Below, one piece after another: positions 1-8,125 of a stretch of 64,000 nt of DNA (within the stretch, counting starts at the first letter, position 1; every line of letters starts with the position of its first letter). Below the pieces are notes generated by a model. That model did no database searches, was not told the DNA's origin, and was given only the letters and a program-made list of their open reading frames with translations. The DNA lies in the NCBI GenBank assembly GCA_046330225.1, contig JAXLTD010000001.1, forward strand, positions 186,001 to 250,000, written 5' to 3'. This stretch comes from CANJIV01 sp046330225. GTDB taxonomy: Bacteria > Actinomycetota > Thermoleophilia > Solirubrobacterales > Solirubrobacteraceae. A program made the translations under genes and the position numbers.

Positions 1-84
1 CGGCAGGATCCGGCTCTATGACAGTTGGCATAGTCGGGGACGGTACCACCCGGGCCCCGGAGCAGGCCCGCCGGGCCGGGCCCG

Positions 85-531
85 TTACCCGGCGGGCGGC
101 ACCGCCCCGTCCCCGAGCAGCTGCTGGGCGATCGTCGCCTGGTCGAAGTAGATGCGCTCGCAGACGATCCGGTCGCCGCCGGGCTCGAACAGGAAGAGCG
201 CGCACATCCGGGCCCGGAAGCTGCGCCCGGTCGGCGCGATCCCGCGCAGCTCGCCTTCGTGGGTCCCGAGCAGGTCGAACTCGACGATGATCGCGTCGTC
301 GGCGACGTGCATCACGACGTTCTCGTTGCGCTGGTCCGGGAACGCCGTGCGGCTCGCGCGGTAGTAGCCGGCGACTTCCTCCGGCCCGTCGAAGACCTCG
401 CCGGTGGCGATGAGCTCGTAGCGGGGGTGGTCGAAGGTGCCCAGCGCAACGTCGAACTCGTGGCGGTTCTCGGACTCCATGTGCTCGCGGACGACCGCTT
501 CGCGGCGCTCCCGGAGGGCCGGCGCGGTCAT
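85..531 (-). CDS. SnoaL-like / NTF2-fold ester cyclase family protein
   Basis: A 148-residue protein of the SnoaL-like/NTF2 fold. The C-terminal block with TGRSFRARMCALF and DRIVCERIYFDQATI is typical of the small 'ester cyclase' group of this fold, cone-shaped alpha+beta barrels that bind hydrophobic ligands. The exact substrate cannot be told from sequence. The start ATG (529-531) overlaps the TGA of the upstream VOC gene by four bases, so the two are translationally coupled and probably act on related compounds. The protein is cytoplasmic with no signal peptide. The fold assignment is good; the catalytic role is unknown. Confidence 0.8.
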   Translation of the reverse strand: MTAPALRERREAVVREHMESENRHEFDVALGTFDHPRYELIATGEVFDGPEEVAGYYRASRTAFPDQRNENVVMHVADDAIIVEFDLLGTHEGELRGIAPTGRSFRARMCALFLFEPGGDRIVCERIYFDQATIAQQLLGDGAVPPAG

Positions 532-1097
532 TGCGCATCCCCGTCCAGCTCGGCCAGCAGGCTGGCGAGATCGAGCTCGGGGCCGAGCTCGGCGTTCAGC
601 CGTCCGTCCGCATCGCGCGGCCAGGCCTCGGGCGGCCGGTCCCACATGAGCTCGAGCCCGTTCCCGTCCGGGTCGCTGAGGTAGATCGCCTCGTGCGTGC
701 CGTGGTCGGAGAGCTGGCGCACCGGCCAGTTCGCCGCCTCGAGCCGGCGGTAGGCGTTGGCCAGCCCGGCCCGGGTCGGGTAGCGCAGTGCCACGTGATG
801 CAGGCCGGCCACGCCGTCGGGCTGGGGCGGCCCGCCGGCCGACTTCCAGGTGTTGAAGCCAAGGTGGTGGTGGTATCCGCCGGCGGACAGGAAGAGGACG
901 TCGCCGGTGCCGCCCCAGCCGGGGACGTCGCGCCCCTCCGCCACGACGTCGAAGCCGAGCACGCCGACATAGAAGTCGCGCACGCGGTCGATGTCGGCCG
1001 TGCGCAGGTGGACGTGGCCGACCGTCACGCCGGGGTCGATGGGGTCCTGGGCGGCGACGATGGGGACGACGTTGCCCTGCGGGGCGGGGGCGGCCAT
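528..1097 (-). CDS. VOC-family protein, catechol 2,3-dioxygenase/glyoxalase-like
   Basis: A 189-residue vicinal-oxygen-chelate protein with two beta-alpha-beta repeats. Candidate metal ligands are His28/His30 (GHVHLRTAD), His100/101 (LHHVALR) and Glu149 (GLELMWD). A His cluster (76-78, GYHHHLGFNTW) is typical of CatE-like catechol dioxygenases of Gram-positives. It could instead be a glyoxalase or fosfomycin-resistance-type member. ATG 1097 is chosen because GGAGGAG sits just upstream at the usual distance. It heads a two-gene operon with the NTF2-like gene. A weak copy of the operator-like site described at 8084 and 10027 lies 32 bp upstream of the start. Confidence 0.8.
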   Translation of the reverse strand: MAAPAPQGNVVPIVAAQDPIDPGVTVGHVHLRTADIDRVRDFYVGVLGFDVVAEGRDVPGWGGTGDVLFLSAGGYHHHLGFNTWKSAGGPPQPDGVAGLHHVALRYPTRAGLANAYRRLEAANWPVRQLSDHGTHEAIYLSDPDGNGLELMWDRPPEAWPRDADGRLNAELGPELDLASLLAELDGDAQ

Positions 1098-1234
1098 GGG
1101 TCTCCTCCGAGGGATTGATTGCCGGCGCAACCATACGCCGTCGTGCCCGCGGCGGGCGGCCCGGGCGGATCTCACGCTTCGGCGCCCCGTGCCGTCCTCA
1201 CCGCAGACCTGCTGAGATGCCGCGAGGAGGCGCC

Positions 1235-1705
1235 GTGCCGACTGCCTGGACCGAGATCGACTGCCCGATCGGGCCGCTGCTGCTCACTGCCGAGGGCGGA
1301 CGCCTGGCGTCCCTGCGGATGGCGCCCGCGGCGCCGCCGGACGGGGCGCGCCGCGACGATCGCGACGCCGTGCTGATCGCCGCGCGCGCCCAGCTGGACG
1401 CCTACTTCGGCGGCGCACGGACGGAGTTCGACCTGCCGCTCGGCGCGGCGGGCACCCCGTTTCAGCGGGCGGTCTGGGACGCGCTGCGCGCGATCCCGTA
1501 CGGCGAGACCCGCAGCTACGGCGAGCTGGCGGCGGCGATCGGGCGGCCCGGCGCGAGCCGGGCAGTGGGGCTGGCAAACGGGCGCAACCCGATCGCGATC
1601 GTGGTCCCGTGCCACCGCGTGATCGGGGCCGACGGCAGCCTCACCGGCTACGGCGGCGGCCTGCCGCGCAAGCGCTTCCTGCTCGGGCTGGAGGCCGGGG
1701 CATGA
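1235..1705 (+). CDS. ogt: methylated-DNA--protein-cysteine methyltransferase
   Basis: A 156-residue suicide alkyltransferase that removes O6-alkyl groups from guanine. The active-site motif PCHRVIG is present with acceptor Cys126, preceded by the recognition helix region (TRSYGELAAAIGRPGASRAVGLAN). The GTG start at 1235 is preferred over the ATG at 1217 because AGGAGG lies four bases ahead of it and the protein then begins at the conserved N-terminal domain. It overlaps the next gene (ATGA), giving a two-gene repair operon with the Ada-zinc/AlkA glycosylase. It is divergent from the VOC gene. Confidence 0.92.
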   Translation: MPTAWTEIDCPIGPLLLTAEGGRLASLRMAPAAPPDGARRDDRDAVLIAARAQLDAYFGGARTEFDLPLGAAGTPFQRAVWDALRAIPYGETRSYGELAAAIGRPGASRAVGLANGRNPIAIVVPCHRVIGADGSLTGYGGGLPRKRFLLGLEAGA

Positions 1706-2787
1706 CCGCGGTGCAGGCCGTCCGCACGACCGGGATCTACTGCCTGCCGTCCTGCGGGGCGCGGCCGCTCCCCGAGAACGTCGCGGCGCTCCCGTCGGCC
1801 GCGGCGGCGCGTGCCGCCGGCTACCGGGCGTGCCGGCGCTGCCGCCCGGACGCGGCGCTGCCGGAGGCGGAGCCGGCGGGGCGTGCACGCGCGACGGTTG
1901 CCCTCGTCGTCCGGCGTCCCTTCGACGGGGCAGGGCTGCTCGCGTTCCTTGGCGCCCGCGCGGTCCCCGGGGTCGAGGCGGTCGCGGGGAGCCGCTACCG
2001 GCGCACGGTGCGTCTCGCGGGCGGTCCCGGCGTGCTCGATCTCGACCTGGGCCGGGGGCGGGCGGTGGCCACGGTCGACGCCCCGGACCCGGCGGGCCTG
2101 GCCGCCGGGCTCGCGATGGCCCGCCGGCTCACGGACGCCGACGCCGACGCGCGGGCGATCGCGGCGGCCCTCGCGCCCGACCCGCTGCTCGCCGGCGCCC
2201 TGCGCGGCCGCCGGGGCCTGCGGTCCCCGGGCACCGTGGACGGCGGCGAGGTCGCGATCCGGGCGCTCGTCGGCCAGCAGATCAGCGTCGCCGGGGCGCG
2301 CACGATCCTCGGCCGCCTGGCCGAGGCGCACGGCGAGCCGGCCGGCCCCGGAGACCCGGCGCTCACCCGCTGCTTTCCGGCGTCCGCCGCGCTGGCCGCC
2401 GTCGACTCCGCGTCGCTTCCGATGCCGCGGGCCCGCGGGCGGGCGCTTGTCGCCCTCGCCACGGCCGTGGCGGACGGCCGCGTCGCGCTCGATCCCGGCG
2501 CGGACCTCGCGGCAGCGCGGGCCGGCCTGCTCGGCCTGCCCGGCATCGGGCCGTGGACCGCGGGGTACGTGCTCATGCGGGCGCTGGGCGATCCCGACGT
2601 CCTGCTCGAGGCCGACCTCGGGGTGCGCCGGGCGATCCAGGCCGCCGGCGGTGACGCTGCCCCCGCGGCGATCGCCCGTCGCGGCGCGGCCTGGGCGCCG
2701 TGGCGCAGCTACGCGACCCACGCGCTGTGGGCCAGCCTGGCACCCGCGACGGCGCCGCGGGCGGCTACGCCGTCGTCCCGTCCTTGA
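1702..2787 (+). CDS. Ada zinc domain fused to AlkA-type DNA-3-methyladenine glycosylase
   Basis: A 361-residue base-excision enzyme. Residues 8-50 are an Ada-type methylphosphotriester domain with the four zinc cysteines (C14, C18, C44, C47; TTGIYCLPSC and ACRRC), slightly shortened at the N-terminus. No AraC-type helix-turn-helix follows it. Residues ~65-345 are AlkA-like: N-terminal sheet domain, then helix-hairpin-helix LLGLPGIGPWTAGYV (276-290) and the catalytic aspartate D305 in EADLGVRR. It starts inside ogt (4-bp overlap). With Ogt it supplies the Ada repair functions as separate chains. Its 3' end overlaps the convergent aldehyde dehydrogenase gene by 23 bp. Confidence 0.9.
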   Translation: MTAVQAVRTTGIYCLPSCGARPLPENVAALPSAAAARAAGYRACRRCRPDAALPEAEPAGRARATVALVVRRPFDGAGLLAFLGARAVPGVEAVAGSRYRRTVRLAGGPGVLDLDLGRGRAVATVDAPDPAGLAAGLAMARRLTDADADARAIAAALAPDPLLAGALRGRRGLRSPGTVDGGEVAIRALVGQQISVAGARTILGRLAEAHGEPAGPGDPALTRCFPASAALAAVDSASLPMPRARGRALVALATAVADGRVALDPGADLAAARAGLLGLPGIGPWTAGYVLMRALGDPDVLLEADLGVRRAIQAAGGDAAPAAIARRGAAWAPWRSYATHALWASLAPATAPRAATPSSRP

Positions 2788-4240
2788 TCTGCAGGGTCTT
2801 GAGGTCCGAGTAGAAGTCCAGCGCGTAGTCGCCGCCCTCGCGGCCCATGCCCGAGATCCCGATCCCGCCAAACGGCGCCGTGAGGTCGCGGACGAGGAAG
2901 CAGTTGACCCACACGGTGCCGGCCCGCACGGCCCGCCCGATCCGGTCGGCCCGTCCGAGCGAGCCCGTGTACACGATCCCCGAGAGCCCGTACTCCGTCG
3001 AGTTGGCCAGGGCGACGGCCTCGGCCTCGTCGCCGAACGTCTGCAGGCAGAGGACCGGCCCGAAGATCTCGCGCTGGACGACCTCGGAGTCGTTGGATCG
3101 CGGACGGATGAGGGTCGGCTCGTAGAACCAGCCGCCGCCGATGTCCGGCTGCCCGCCGCCGAAGACGATCTCGTCGCCGTGCTCGCGGGCCCGGTCGACG
3201 AAGCCGGCGACCCGGGCGAGGTGGTCGGGGTGGATCAGCGGGGAGACCGTGGTGGCGTCGTCGCGCGGGTCGCCGAGCACGTGACGGTCCGCCGCAGCCC
3301 GGAAGCGCTCGAGGAAGGGCTCGAGCACCGAGGACTGGACGAGGATGCGCGTGCCGGAAAGGCAGACCTGGCCGCCGTCGTCGTACTGGCCCGCCGCCTT
3401 CTCGGCCGCGGCGTCGAGGTCCGCGTCGTCGAACACGATCAGCGGGTTCTTCCCGCCCAGCTCGGCTGTGAACGGGACGAGGTTCTGGGCGGCAGCGACC
3501 CCGATGAGCCGGGCCGTCGGCGGCGAGCCCGTGAACGAGATGCGGCGCACGAGCGGATGCGCCGTCAGCGCCGAGCCGATCTCCGAGCCCAGGCCCTGGA
3601 CGATGTTGAAGACGCCGGGCGGGAACCCGGCCTCGGCCACGAGGTCGGCCAGCACCGAGCAGGACAGCGGCGACCACTCGGCGGGCTTGAGGACGACCGT
3701 GCAGCCGGCGGCCAGCGCCGGCGCCGTCTTCCACGTCGAGAGCATGAACGGCGCGTTCCAGGGCGTGATGACCACGGCCGGCCCCGACGGCATCCGCTGC
3801 ACCCGGTTCCAGGTGCCGTTCGAGCGCCAGTCGCGCTCCTCGTAGGCCACGGCGAGGTCGGCGTAGGAGCGGTAGTTGCGGGCGCCGCGGCTGATCACCC
3901 GTGCCCGCAGCGAGCGCAGGAGCATCGCCATGTCGGCGCACTCGACGGCTGCGAGCCGGTCCACGTTGGCGTCGATGAGCTCGGCGAGGCGGTGCAGGTA
4001 CGGCTGCCGGCCCGCGGGCCCGAGCGCCGCCCAGGCCGGGAAGGCCTCGTGGGCGGCCTGCACGGCGGCGTCGGCCTCCGCGGCGCCCCCGCGGGCGATG
4101 CGGGCCAGCGCGGATCCGTCGATGGGGGAGCGGTCCTCGAACGTGTCGGCGCTGCCGGCGCGGCGCCCGCCGATGAAGTGCTCGGTGCTGACGCGCACGC
4201 CGGCGACGACCGCGACCCGGGATGCCTCGGCGGTGCTCAC
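2765..4240 (-). CDS. aldehyde dehydrogenase, (hydroxymethyl)muconic-semialdehyde type
   Basis: A 491-residue NAD(P)-dependent aldehyde dehydrogenase. The oxyanion Asn162 (PWNAPF), general base Glu260 (AELGGKNP) and nucleophile Cys293 (GGQVCLSGTR) are all present. The PLIVFDDADLDAA and QVCLSGTR blocks resemble HpaE/DmpC enzymes, which oxidise ring-cleavage semialdehydes in meta-cleavage pathways. GTG 4240 is chosen because it forms a GTGA overlap with the stop of the upstream decarboxylase-family gene. It is the last gene of the permease-ligase-decarboxylase-dehydrogenase operon. The substrate is inferred from family and from the extradiol dioxygenase in the same putative regulon. Confidence 0.9.
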   Translation of the reverse strand: MSTAEASRVAVVAGVRVSTEHFIGGRRAGSADTFEDRSPIDGSALARIARGGAAEADAAVQAAHEAFPAWAALGPAGRQPYLHRLAELIDANVDRLAAVECADMAMLLRSLRARVISRGARNYRSYADLAVAYEERDWRSNGTWNRVQRMPSGPAVVITPWNAPFMLSTWKTAPALAAGCTVVLKPAEWSPLSCSVLADLVAEAGFPPGVFNIVQGLGSEIGSALTAHPLVRRISFTGSPPTARLIGVAAAQNLVPFTAELGGKNPLIVFDDADLDAAAEKAAGQYDDGGQVCLSGTRILVQSSVLEPFLERFRAAADRHVLGDPRDDATTVSPLIHPDHLARVAGFVDRAREHGDEIVFGGGQPDIGGGWFYEPTLIRPRSNDSEVVQREIFGPVLCLQTFGDEAEAVALANSTEYGLSGIVYTGSLGRADRIGRAVRAGTVWVNCFLVRDLTAPFGGIGISGMGREGGDYALDFYSDLKTLQIKDGTTA

Positions 4241-5043
4241 AGCTCCCTCACGGTCACGAGATCCTCCACGGTGTAGGCAAAGGTGAAGCGGAAGCCGTCG
4301 CCCACGCGGACCGGGGCGAGGCGATCGTGCTCTTCGTTCGGCGCGCCGAAGAACTCCAGCGTGGCCGGCCCGGCCCAGATCTCGGAGCTGCTGCGGTTCG
4401 TGCTCGCGGCGCGCACGAGCTCGTGAACCGCCGGCTCGCCGTGCCGGCCGGCGGCCAGGCGCGGGAAGTGGCGGACGTTGTGGAGCGGCGGGTCGTTGTG
4501 CGTCGGGCCGGACTCGGACCGCCGCTCGAGCGTCACCGTGCCCTCCGCCAGCCGCCGGTCGTTGGCCGCGACGGTCCCGCCGTAGGCCGCGCCGGGCTTG
4601 ATCCCCGGGTCCGCCAGGCAGTCCAGGCCGAACGTCCGGGTCATCTGGATCGAGCCGAGCTTCTTGGGGAACCCCTGGATCCAGCCCCGCACGAGCGCGA
4701 AGTCCTGGTCGACCCAGATGTAGGGGCAGCTCGTGATGAGCTCGCCGTCCAGCGTGGCGTTCACGACGATAAAGAACTCCTTGTACTGGCTGCGCGCCGG
4801 ATCGAGCAGCTCCGCCTGCCCGCTCGTGCAGGACTGCCAGTCGACGAACAGCGCGGCGGCCCGGCCCGGGTCGTCGGCGTAGGGCTCCAGGCCCGGGGGG
4901 AGCACCGCGGCGACGGCGTCCGGATCGGCCCAGTACTCGATGACGAGGAAGTCGCCGACGTAGTGCCACGGCGGCGGCGGGACGAGCGACGCCCGGCCCT
5001 CCGGCGAGCGGGGCAGGGAGTAGCCGCTGAGTCCGTCAGGCAT
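4237..5043 (-). CDS. acetoacetate decarboxylase family protein
   Basis: A 268-residue member of the acetoacetate decarboxylase (ADC) fold. The GFPKKLG segment (124-130) carries the lysine pair expected for Schiff-base chemistry, preceded by the conserved QYKEFFIVVNATLDGE strand. Family members act as beta-keto-acid decarboxylases or as aldolase/dehydratases; which applies here cannot be told. It overlaps the glutamine-synthetase-like gene by 8 bp and the aldehyde dehydrogenase by 4 bp, so all three are co-translated. Acting on a ring-cleavage or chain-shortening product would fit the operon. Confidence 0.85.
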   Translation of the reverse strand: MPDGLSGYSLPRSPEGRASLVPPPPWHYVGDFLVIEYWADPDAVAAVLPPGLEPYADDPGRAAALFVDWQSCTSGQAELLDPARSQYKEFFIVVNATLDGELITSCPYIWVDQDFALVRGWIQGFPKKLGSIQMTRTFGLDCLADPGIKPGAAYGGTVAANDRRLAEGTVTLERRSESGPTHNDPPLHNVRHFPRLAAGRHGEPAVHELVRAASTNRSSSEIWAGPATLEFFGAPNEEHDRLAPVRVGDGFRFTFAYTVEDLVTVREL

Positions 5044-6397
5044 GGAAGCCGTACTCCTCCCACTCCCAGTCGGTGACGATCGACGCGTAGCGGTCGCACT
5101 CGCCGCGCTTCAGGGCGACGAACACGCGGATGAGCTCCTCGCCGAACCCCTCCTTCATCACGTCGCTGCGCTCGAGCTCGTCGAGGGCCAGCCCGAGCCG
5201 GGTCGGGAGCTCGCGCGGCTCGTCCTGGGGCTGCAGCGACCGCTCGATCCCGTCGAGCCCGGCCACCAGGATGGCGCCGGTGAGCAGGTAGGGGTTGGCC
5301 GAGGCATCGCCGCCGCGGACCTCCACCCGGGTGGCGGCCCCGCGCTCGCCCGGCACGCGCAGGTACGACTCGCGGTCGTCGCCGGACACCCGCACGCGCG
5401 TGGGCGCGAGGCCGCCCGCGGCCGTCCGCTTGTACGAATTCACGGTGGGCGACGCGAACGCCGTCAGTGCTGGCGCGTGCTCGGCGATCCCGGCCATGAA
5501 GCTGCGGCACAGGTCGGTGATCCCGCCGGCGCCGTCGTCGAAGCAGTTGCCGTTGTCGTCCCACAGGGACACGTGGACGTGGCAGCTGCTGCCGGCGTGC
5601 TCCGCAAACGGCATCGGCATGAACGTCGCCATCATCCCTTCGTGGACCGCCAGCTCCTTCACGGCCTCCTTGAACAGGAAGCCGTAGTCGGCAGCCGCCA
5701 GCGCCGGCGCGTGGCGCATGTTGACCTCGAACTGGCCCGGCGAGAACTCGCGGTGGGCCGCGCTCACCTGGATCCCGAGGTCGATCATGCCCCGCTGGAT
5801 GCGCCCGAGCACCCCGAGGGGATCGGCACGCAGGCCCGCCGTGTAGGCCATGCCGGTCTGGCTGGAGTAGGGGATGTGGCGGCCGCCCTGCGGGTCCGGC
5901 ACCAGGAGGTAGAACTCCGGCTCGGGCGCGGAGATTGCCTGGTAGCCGGCCCCCGAGATGCGCTCGGTGATCCCCCGCAGCGCGCCGCGGCAGCACAGGT
6001 CCGACGGCTTCCCGTCCTCGACGAGGTCGGCCAGGAGCCAGAGCACGTCGGGCTCCCAGGGAATCGTCCGCACCGAATCCGGGTCGGGCACGGCGATCAC
6101 GTCCGGGTAGCCGAGGTCGGCCGGGAACCCGTCCCCCTCCAGCGGCACGCCCTCGAGGGACTCGACGAGGCTGGCCTTGCAGTAGCCCACGCCGTCGAGC
6201 AGCGAGGCCACATCCCGGATCGGGAACTGCTTGGAGCGCGCCTTGCCGTAGAGGTCGGCGTGCATGACTCGCACGAGGCGGGCCCCGTCGGCGCGGAACC
6301 GGTCGGCAAAGTCGGCGGCCGAGACCTGCCGATCGTCGGCCGGCCCTGCCGGCGCGGACGCTCGCAATGCCGTTCTCGCTCGTGCGTCCTCAGTCAT
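5036..6397 (-). CDS. glutamine synthetase-like gamma-glutamyl ligase (PuuA type)
   Basis: A 453-residue member of the glutamine synthetase superfamily: beta-grasp N-terminus (MHADLYGKARSKQF) and catalytic barrel with APEPEFYLL, SSCHVHVSLW, NSYKR and VEVRGGDASANPYL. Divergence from primary nitrogen-assimilating GlnA, plus an adjacent APC permease and an XRE-cupin (PuuR-like) regulator nearby, point to ATP-dependent gamma-glutamylation of an imported amine, as in PuuA, IpuC or aniline-activating TdnQ. The ATG follows GGGAGAGGGTGGG. It lies 50 bp after the permease. The substrate is not determinable; an aromatic or alkyl amine is my inference from the ring-cleavage genes. Confidence 0.87.
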   Translation of the reverse strand: MTEDARARTALRASAPAGPADDRQVSAADFADRFRADGARLVRVMHADLYGKARSKQFPIRDVASLLDGVGYCKASLVESLEGVPLEGDGFPADLGYPDVIAVPDPDSVRTIPWEPDVLWLLADLVEDGKPSDLCCRGALRGITERISGAGYQAISAPEPEFYLLVPDPQGGRHIPYSSQTGMAYTAGLRADPLGVLGRIQRGMIDLGIQVSAAHREFSPGQFEVNMRHAPALAAADYGFLFKEAVKELAVHEGMMATFMPMPFAEHAGSSCHVHVSLWDDNGNCFDDGAGGITDLCRSFMAGIAEHAPALTAFASPTVNSYKRTAAGGLAPTRVRVSGDDRESYLRVPGERGAATRVEVRGGDASANPYLLTGAILVAGLDGIERSLQPQDEPRELPTRLGLALDELERSDVMKEGFGEELIRVFVALKRGECDRYASIVTDWEWEEYGFHA

Positions 6398-6447
6398 CCC
6401 ACCCTCTCCCTGTCGGTTGCGCGTCGGCCAGTGCCCCGTCGTGCGGC

Positions 6448-8013
6448 CTAGTCCTCGGCCGTGGCGTGGGCGCTCGCCGTGTGCACTTCGGCCCGCGGGC
6501 CCTGCCCGATCCACTCGTAGACCTCGGGCTTGGCGGACTTCAGGTAGAGCCCGTAGATGATCCCGATGATGCCACCCCCGATGAGGACGGCGGGAAGAAT
6601 GATCGACATCTTGTCGGTCGGCGCGTCCTGCGCGCTCGTGATGAGCACGTTGAAGTTCAGGAGCACGACGACGAAGATCACGCTCAGCGCGATGCCGGCG
6701 ATCGCGGGCGCCCAGAGCGTCGCGATCTTCCCGGCGTCGGTCTGGTCCTCGGGGTGCTTGCGGAAGAAGCCGACGATCGCAAACGACGTGACCGCGAGCA
6801 GCAGCAGCACGCCGGTGGCTCCGAGATTCGTGAACCACGTGAACAGCTTGAGGATCGGGTCCTCGTTCGACACCGCGAAGATCAAGAGCACGGTGAACGC
6901 GATGAGCGTCTGGGTGAGCGAGCCGACCCACGGCGCGCCCGTGCGCGCCGAGACCTTGTCGAACACGCGCGGGAGGATCCGCTCGCGGCCGAGCGCGAAG
7001 GTGTAGCGCGCGACCGCGTTGTGGAACGAGATCAGCGCGGCGAAGAGGCTCGTGGCGAAGAGCAGCGTGGCGGCATCGCCCCAGAACGCCCCCAGGCGGT
7101 CGGCGCCCGTGATGAAGAGCACGGTCGTCGGGTCCGGGACCTTGGGGTCGATCCCCACGAACCCGCCCTTCACCAGCGCCGCCGGATCGGTGATGACCTC
7201 GGGCCCGACGGAGATCCCCAGCAGCCAGCTCGAGATGGCGTAGAAGCCAGCGACGATGCCGACGCCGATGAACGTCGCGCGTGCCACGGTCCGCTTGGGG
7301 TCCTTGGCCTCCTCGCTGTAGAGGGCTGCCGATTCGAAGCCGGTGAAGGCCGCCATGACGAAGGCGAGCGACGCGCCGACGGCGCCGGCGAACGCGATGC
7401 TCGGGTCGAAGCCGGTGAGCGTGATGCCGCCGGGGCCGGGGTCGGCGGCGATCGCCACGTCGTAGAGGAAGACGACGAGGATCTCGAGGCACAGCAGCAC
7501 GGCGAGGACCTTGGCGTTCAGGTCGATCTGCAGCACGCCGAGCAGGGCGATGATGCCCCAGGCGATGAAGCACCACCAGTACCAGTCCATCGTGATGCCG
7601 GCCTTGTCGGCCATGAAGGCGCCGAAGGCGACGCCGAACAGGCCGTAGATGCCGACCTGCATCGCGTTGTAGGAGATGAACGCGACGAACGCAGTCCCGA
7701 CGCCGCCGACCCGGCTCATGCCGCGCGCGACGTAGGAGTAGAACGCCCCGGCGTTCGCGACGTGGCGGCTCATGGCCGCGTACCCGAGCACGAACAGGAT
7801 CAGGATGATCGCGAAGGGCAGGTAGAAGAACGGAATCGCCTGGTTTCCGGTGACCAGGTACGAGACGGCCTGCCCGCCGGCCACCGCGGTGAGCGGGGCC
7901 GCCGCAGCCACGATGAAGAAGACGATGTCCGGGACGCCCAGCGACTTGCGGTGAAGCTGCCCGGACTCGGCGGTGGGCGGGATGGCGGACTCGGCCGCCT
8001 CTGACGTGGCCAC
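6448..8013 (-). CDS. APC-superfamily amino acid/amine permease
   Basis: A 521-residue integral membrane transporter with about 12-14 hydrophobic segments. It has the APC-type first helix region (GVPDIVFFIVAAAAPLTAVAGG) and the GFESAALYSEEAKDPKRTV motif at the TM6/loop position that is diagnostic of the family. It probably imports the amine or amino acid handled by the downstream ligase. The start is GTG 8013, preceded by GAGGAGAGGAG. First gene of the four-gene operon ending with the aldehyde dehydrogenase; the promoter at 8080-8108 contains an operator-like site. Confidence 0.92.
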   Translation of the reverse strand: MATSEAAESAIPPTAESGQLHRKSLGVPDIVFFIVAAAAPLTAVAGGQAVSYLVTGNQAIPFFYLPFAIILILFVLGYAAMSRHVANAGAFYSYVARGMSRVGGVGTAFVAFISYNAMQVGIYGLFGVAFGAFMADKAGITMDWYWWCFIAWGIIALLGVLQIDLNAKVLAVLLCLEILVVFLYDVAIAADPGPGGITLTGFDPSIAFAGAVGASLAFVMAAFTGFESAALYSEEAKDPKRTVARATFIGVGIVAGFYAISSWLLGISVGPEVITDPAALVKGGFVGIDPKVPDPTTVLFITGADRLGAFWGDAATLLFATSLFAALISFHNAVARYTFALGRERILPRVFDKVSARTGAPWVGSLTQTLIAFTVLLIFAVSNEDPILKLFTWFTNLGATGVLLLLAVTSFAIVGFFRKHPEDQTDAGKIATLWAPAIAGIALSVIFVVVLLNFNVLITSAQDAPTDKMSIILPAVLIGGGIIGIIYGLYLKSAKPEVYEWIGQGPRAEVHTASAHATAED

Positions 8014-8079
8014 GGTACGACTCCTCTCCTCAAGCCTGCACGAACGTGCCGGTGCCCTCCCCGGACCCGGCGTGCGCGC

Positions 8080-8108
8080 AGAATAACCAACCGTAGTGCG
8101 AAAGTAAA
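8080..8108 (-). promoter_or_regulatory. sigma70-like promoter of the permease operon
   Basis: Read on the minus strand, TTTACT (8108-8103), an exact 17-bp spacer and TATTCT (8085-8080) make a good vegetative promoter. The permease start lies about 60 nt downstream of the predicted transcription start. The putative operator at 8084-8104 fills the spacer, which suggests repression by promoter occlusion. Confidence 0.65.
8084..8104 (+). promoter_or_regulatory. putative operator, copy 1 (permease operon)
   Basis: TAACCA-AC-CGTAGT-GCGAAAG on the plus strand. A nearly identical site, TAACCA-CA-CGTAGT-C-GCGAAAG, lies at 10027-10048 between the XRE-cupin gene and the FAH operon. No coding constraint explains this similarity between two promoter regions. 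The adjacent XRE-cupin protein is the obvious candidate binder (inference). Confidence 0.6.
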
Positions 8109-8125
8109 CTCAGCACCGGGGAGGA

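Noticed and set aside
1811..4276. Very long open frames on the opposite or shifted strand (here 821 codons; similar ones across the window)
   Set aside because: At this GC content stop codons are rare, so shadow frames of 200-900 codons are expected. Their composition (Arg/Pro/Ala-rich, no motifs) and overlap with recognisable genes rule them out.
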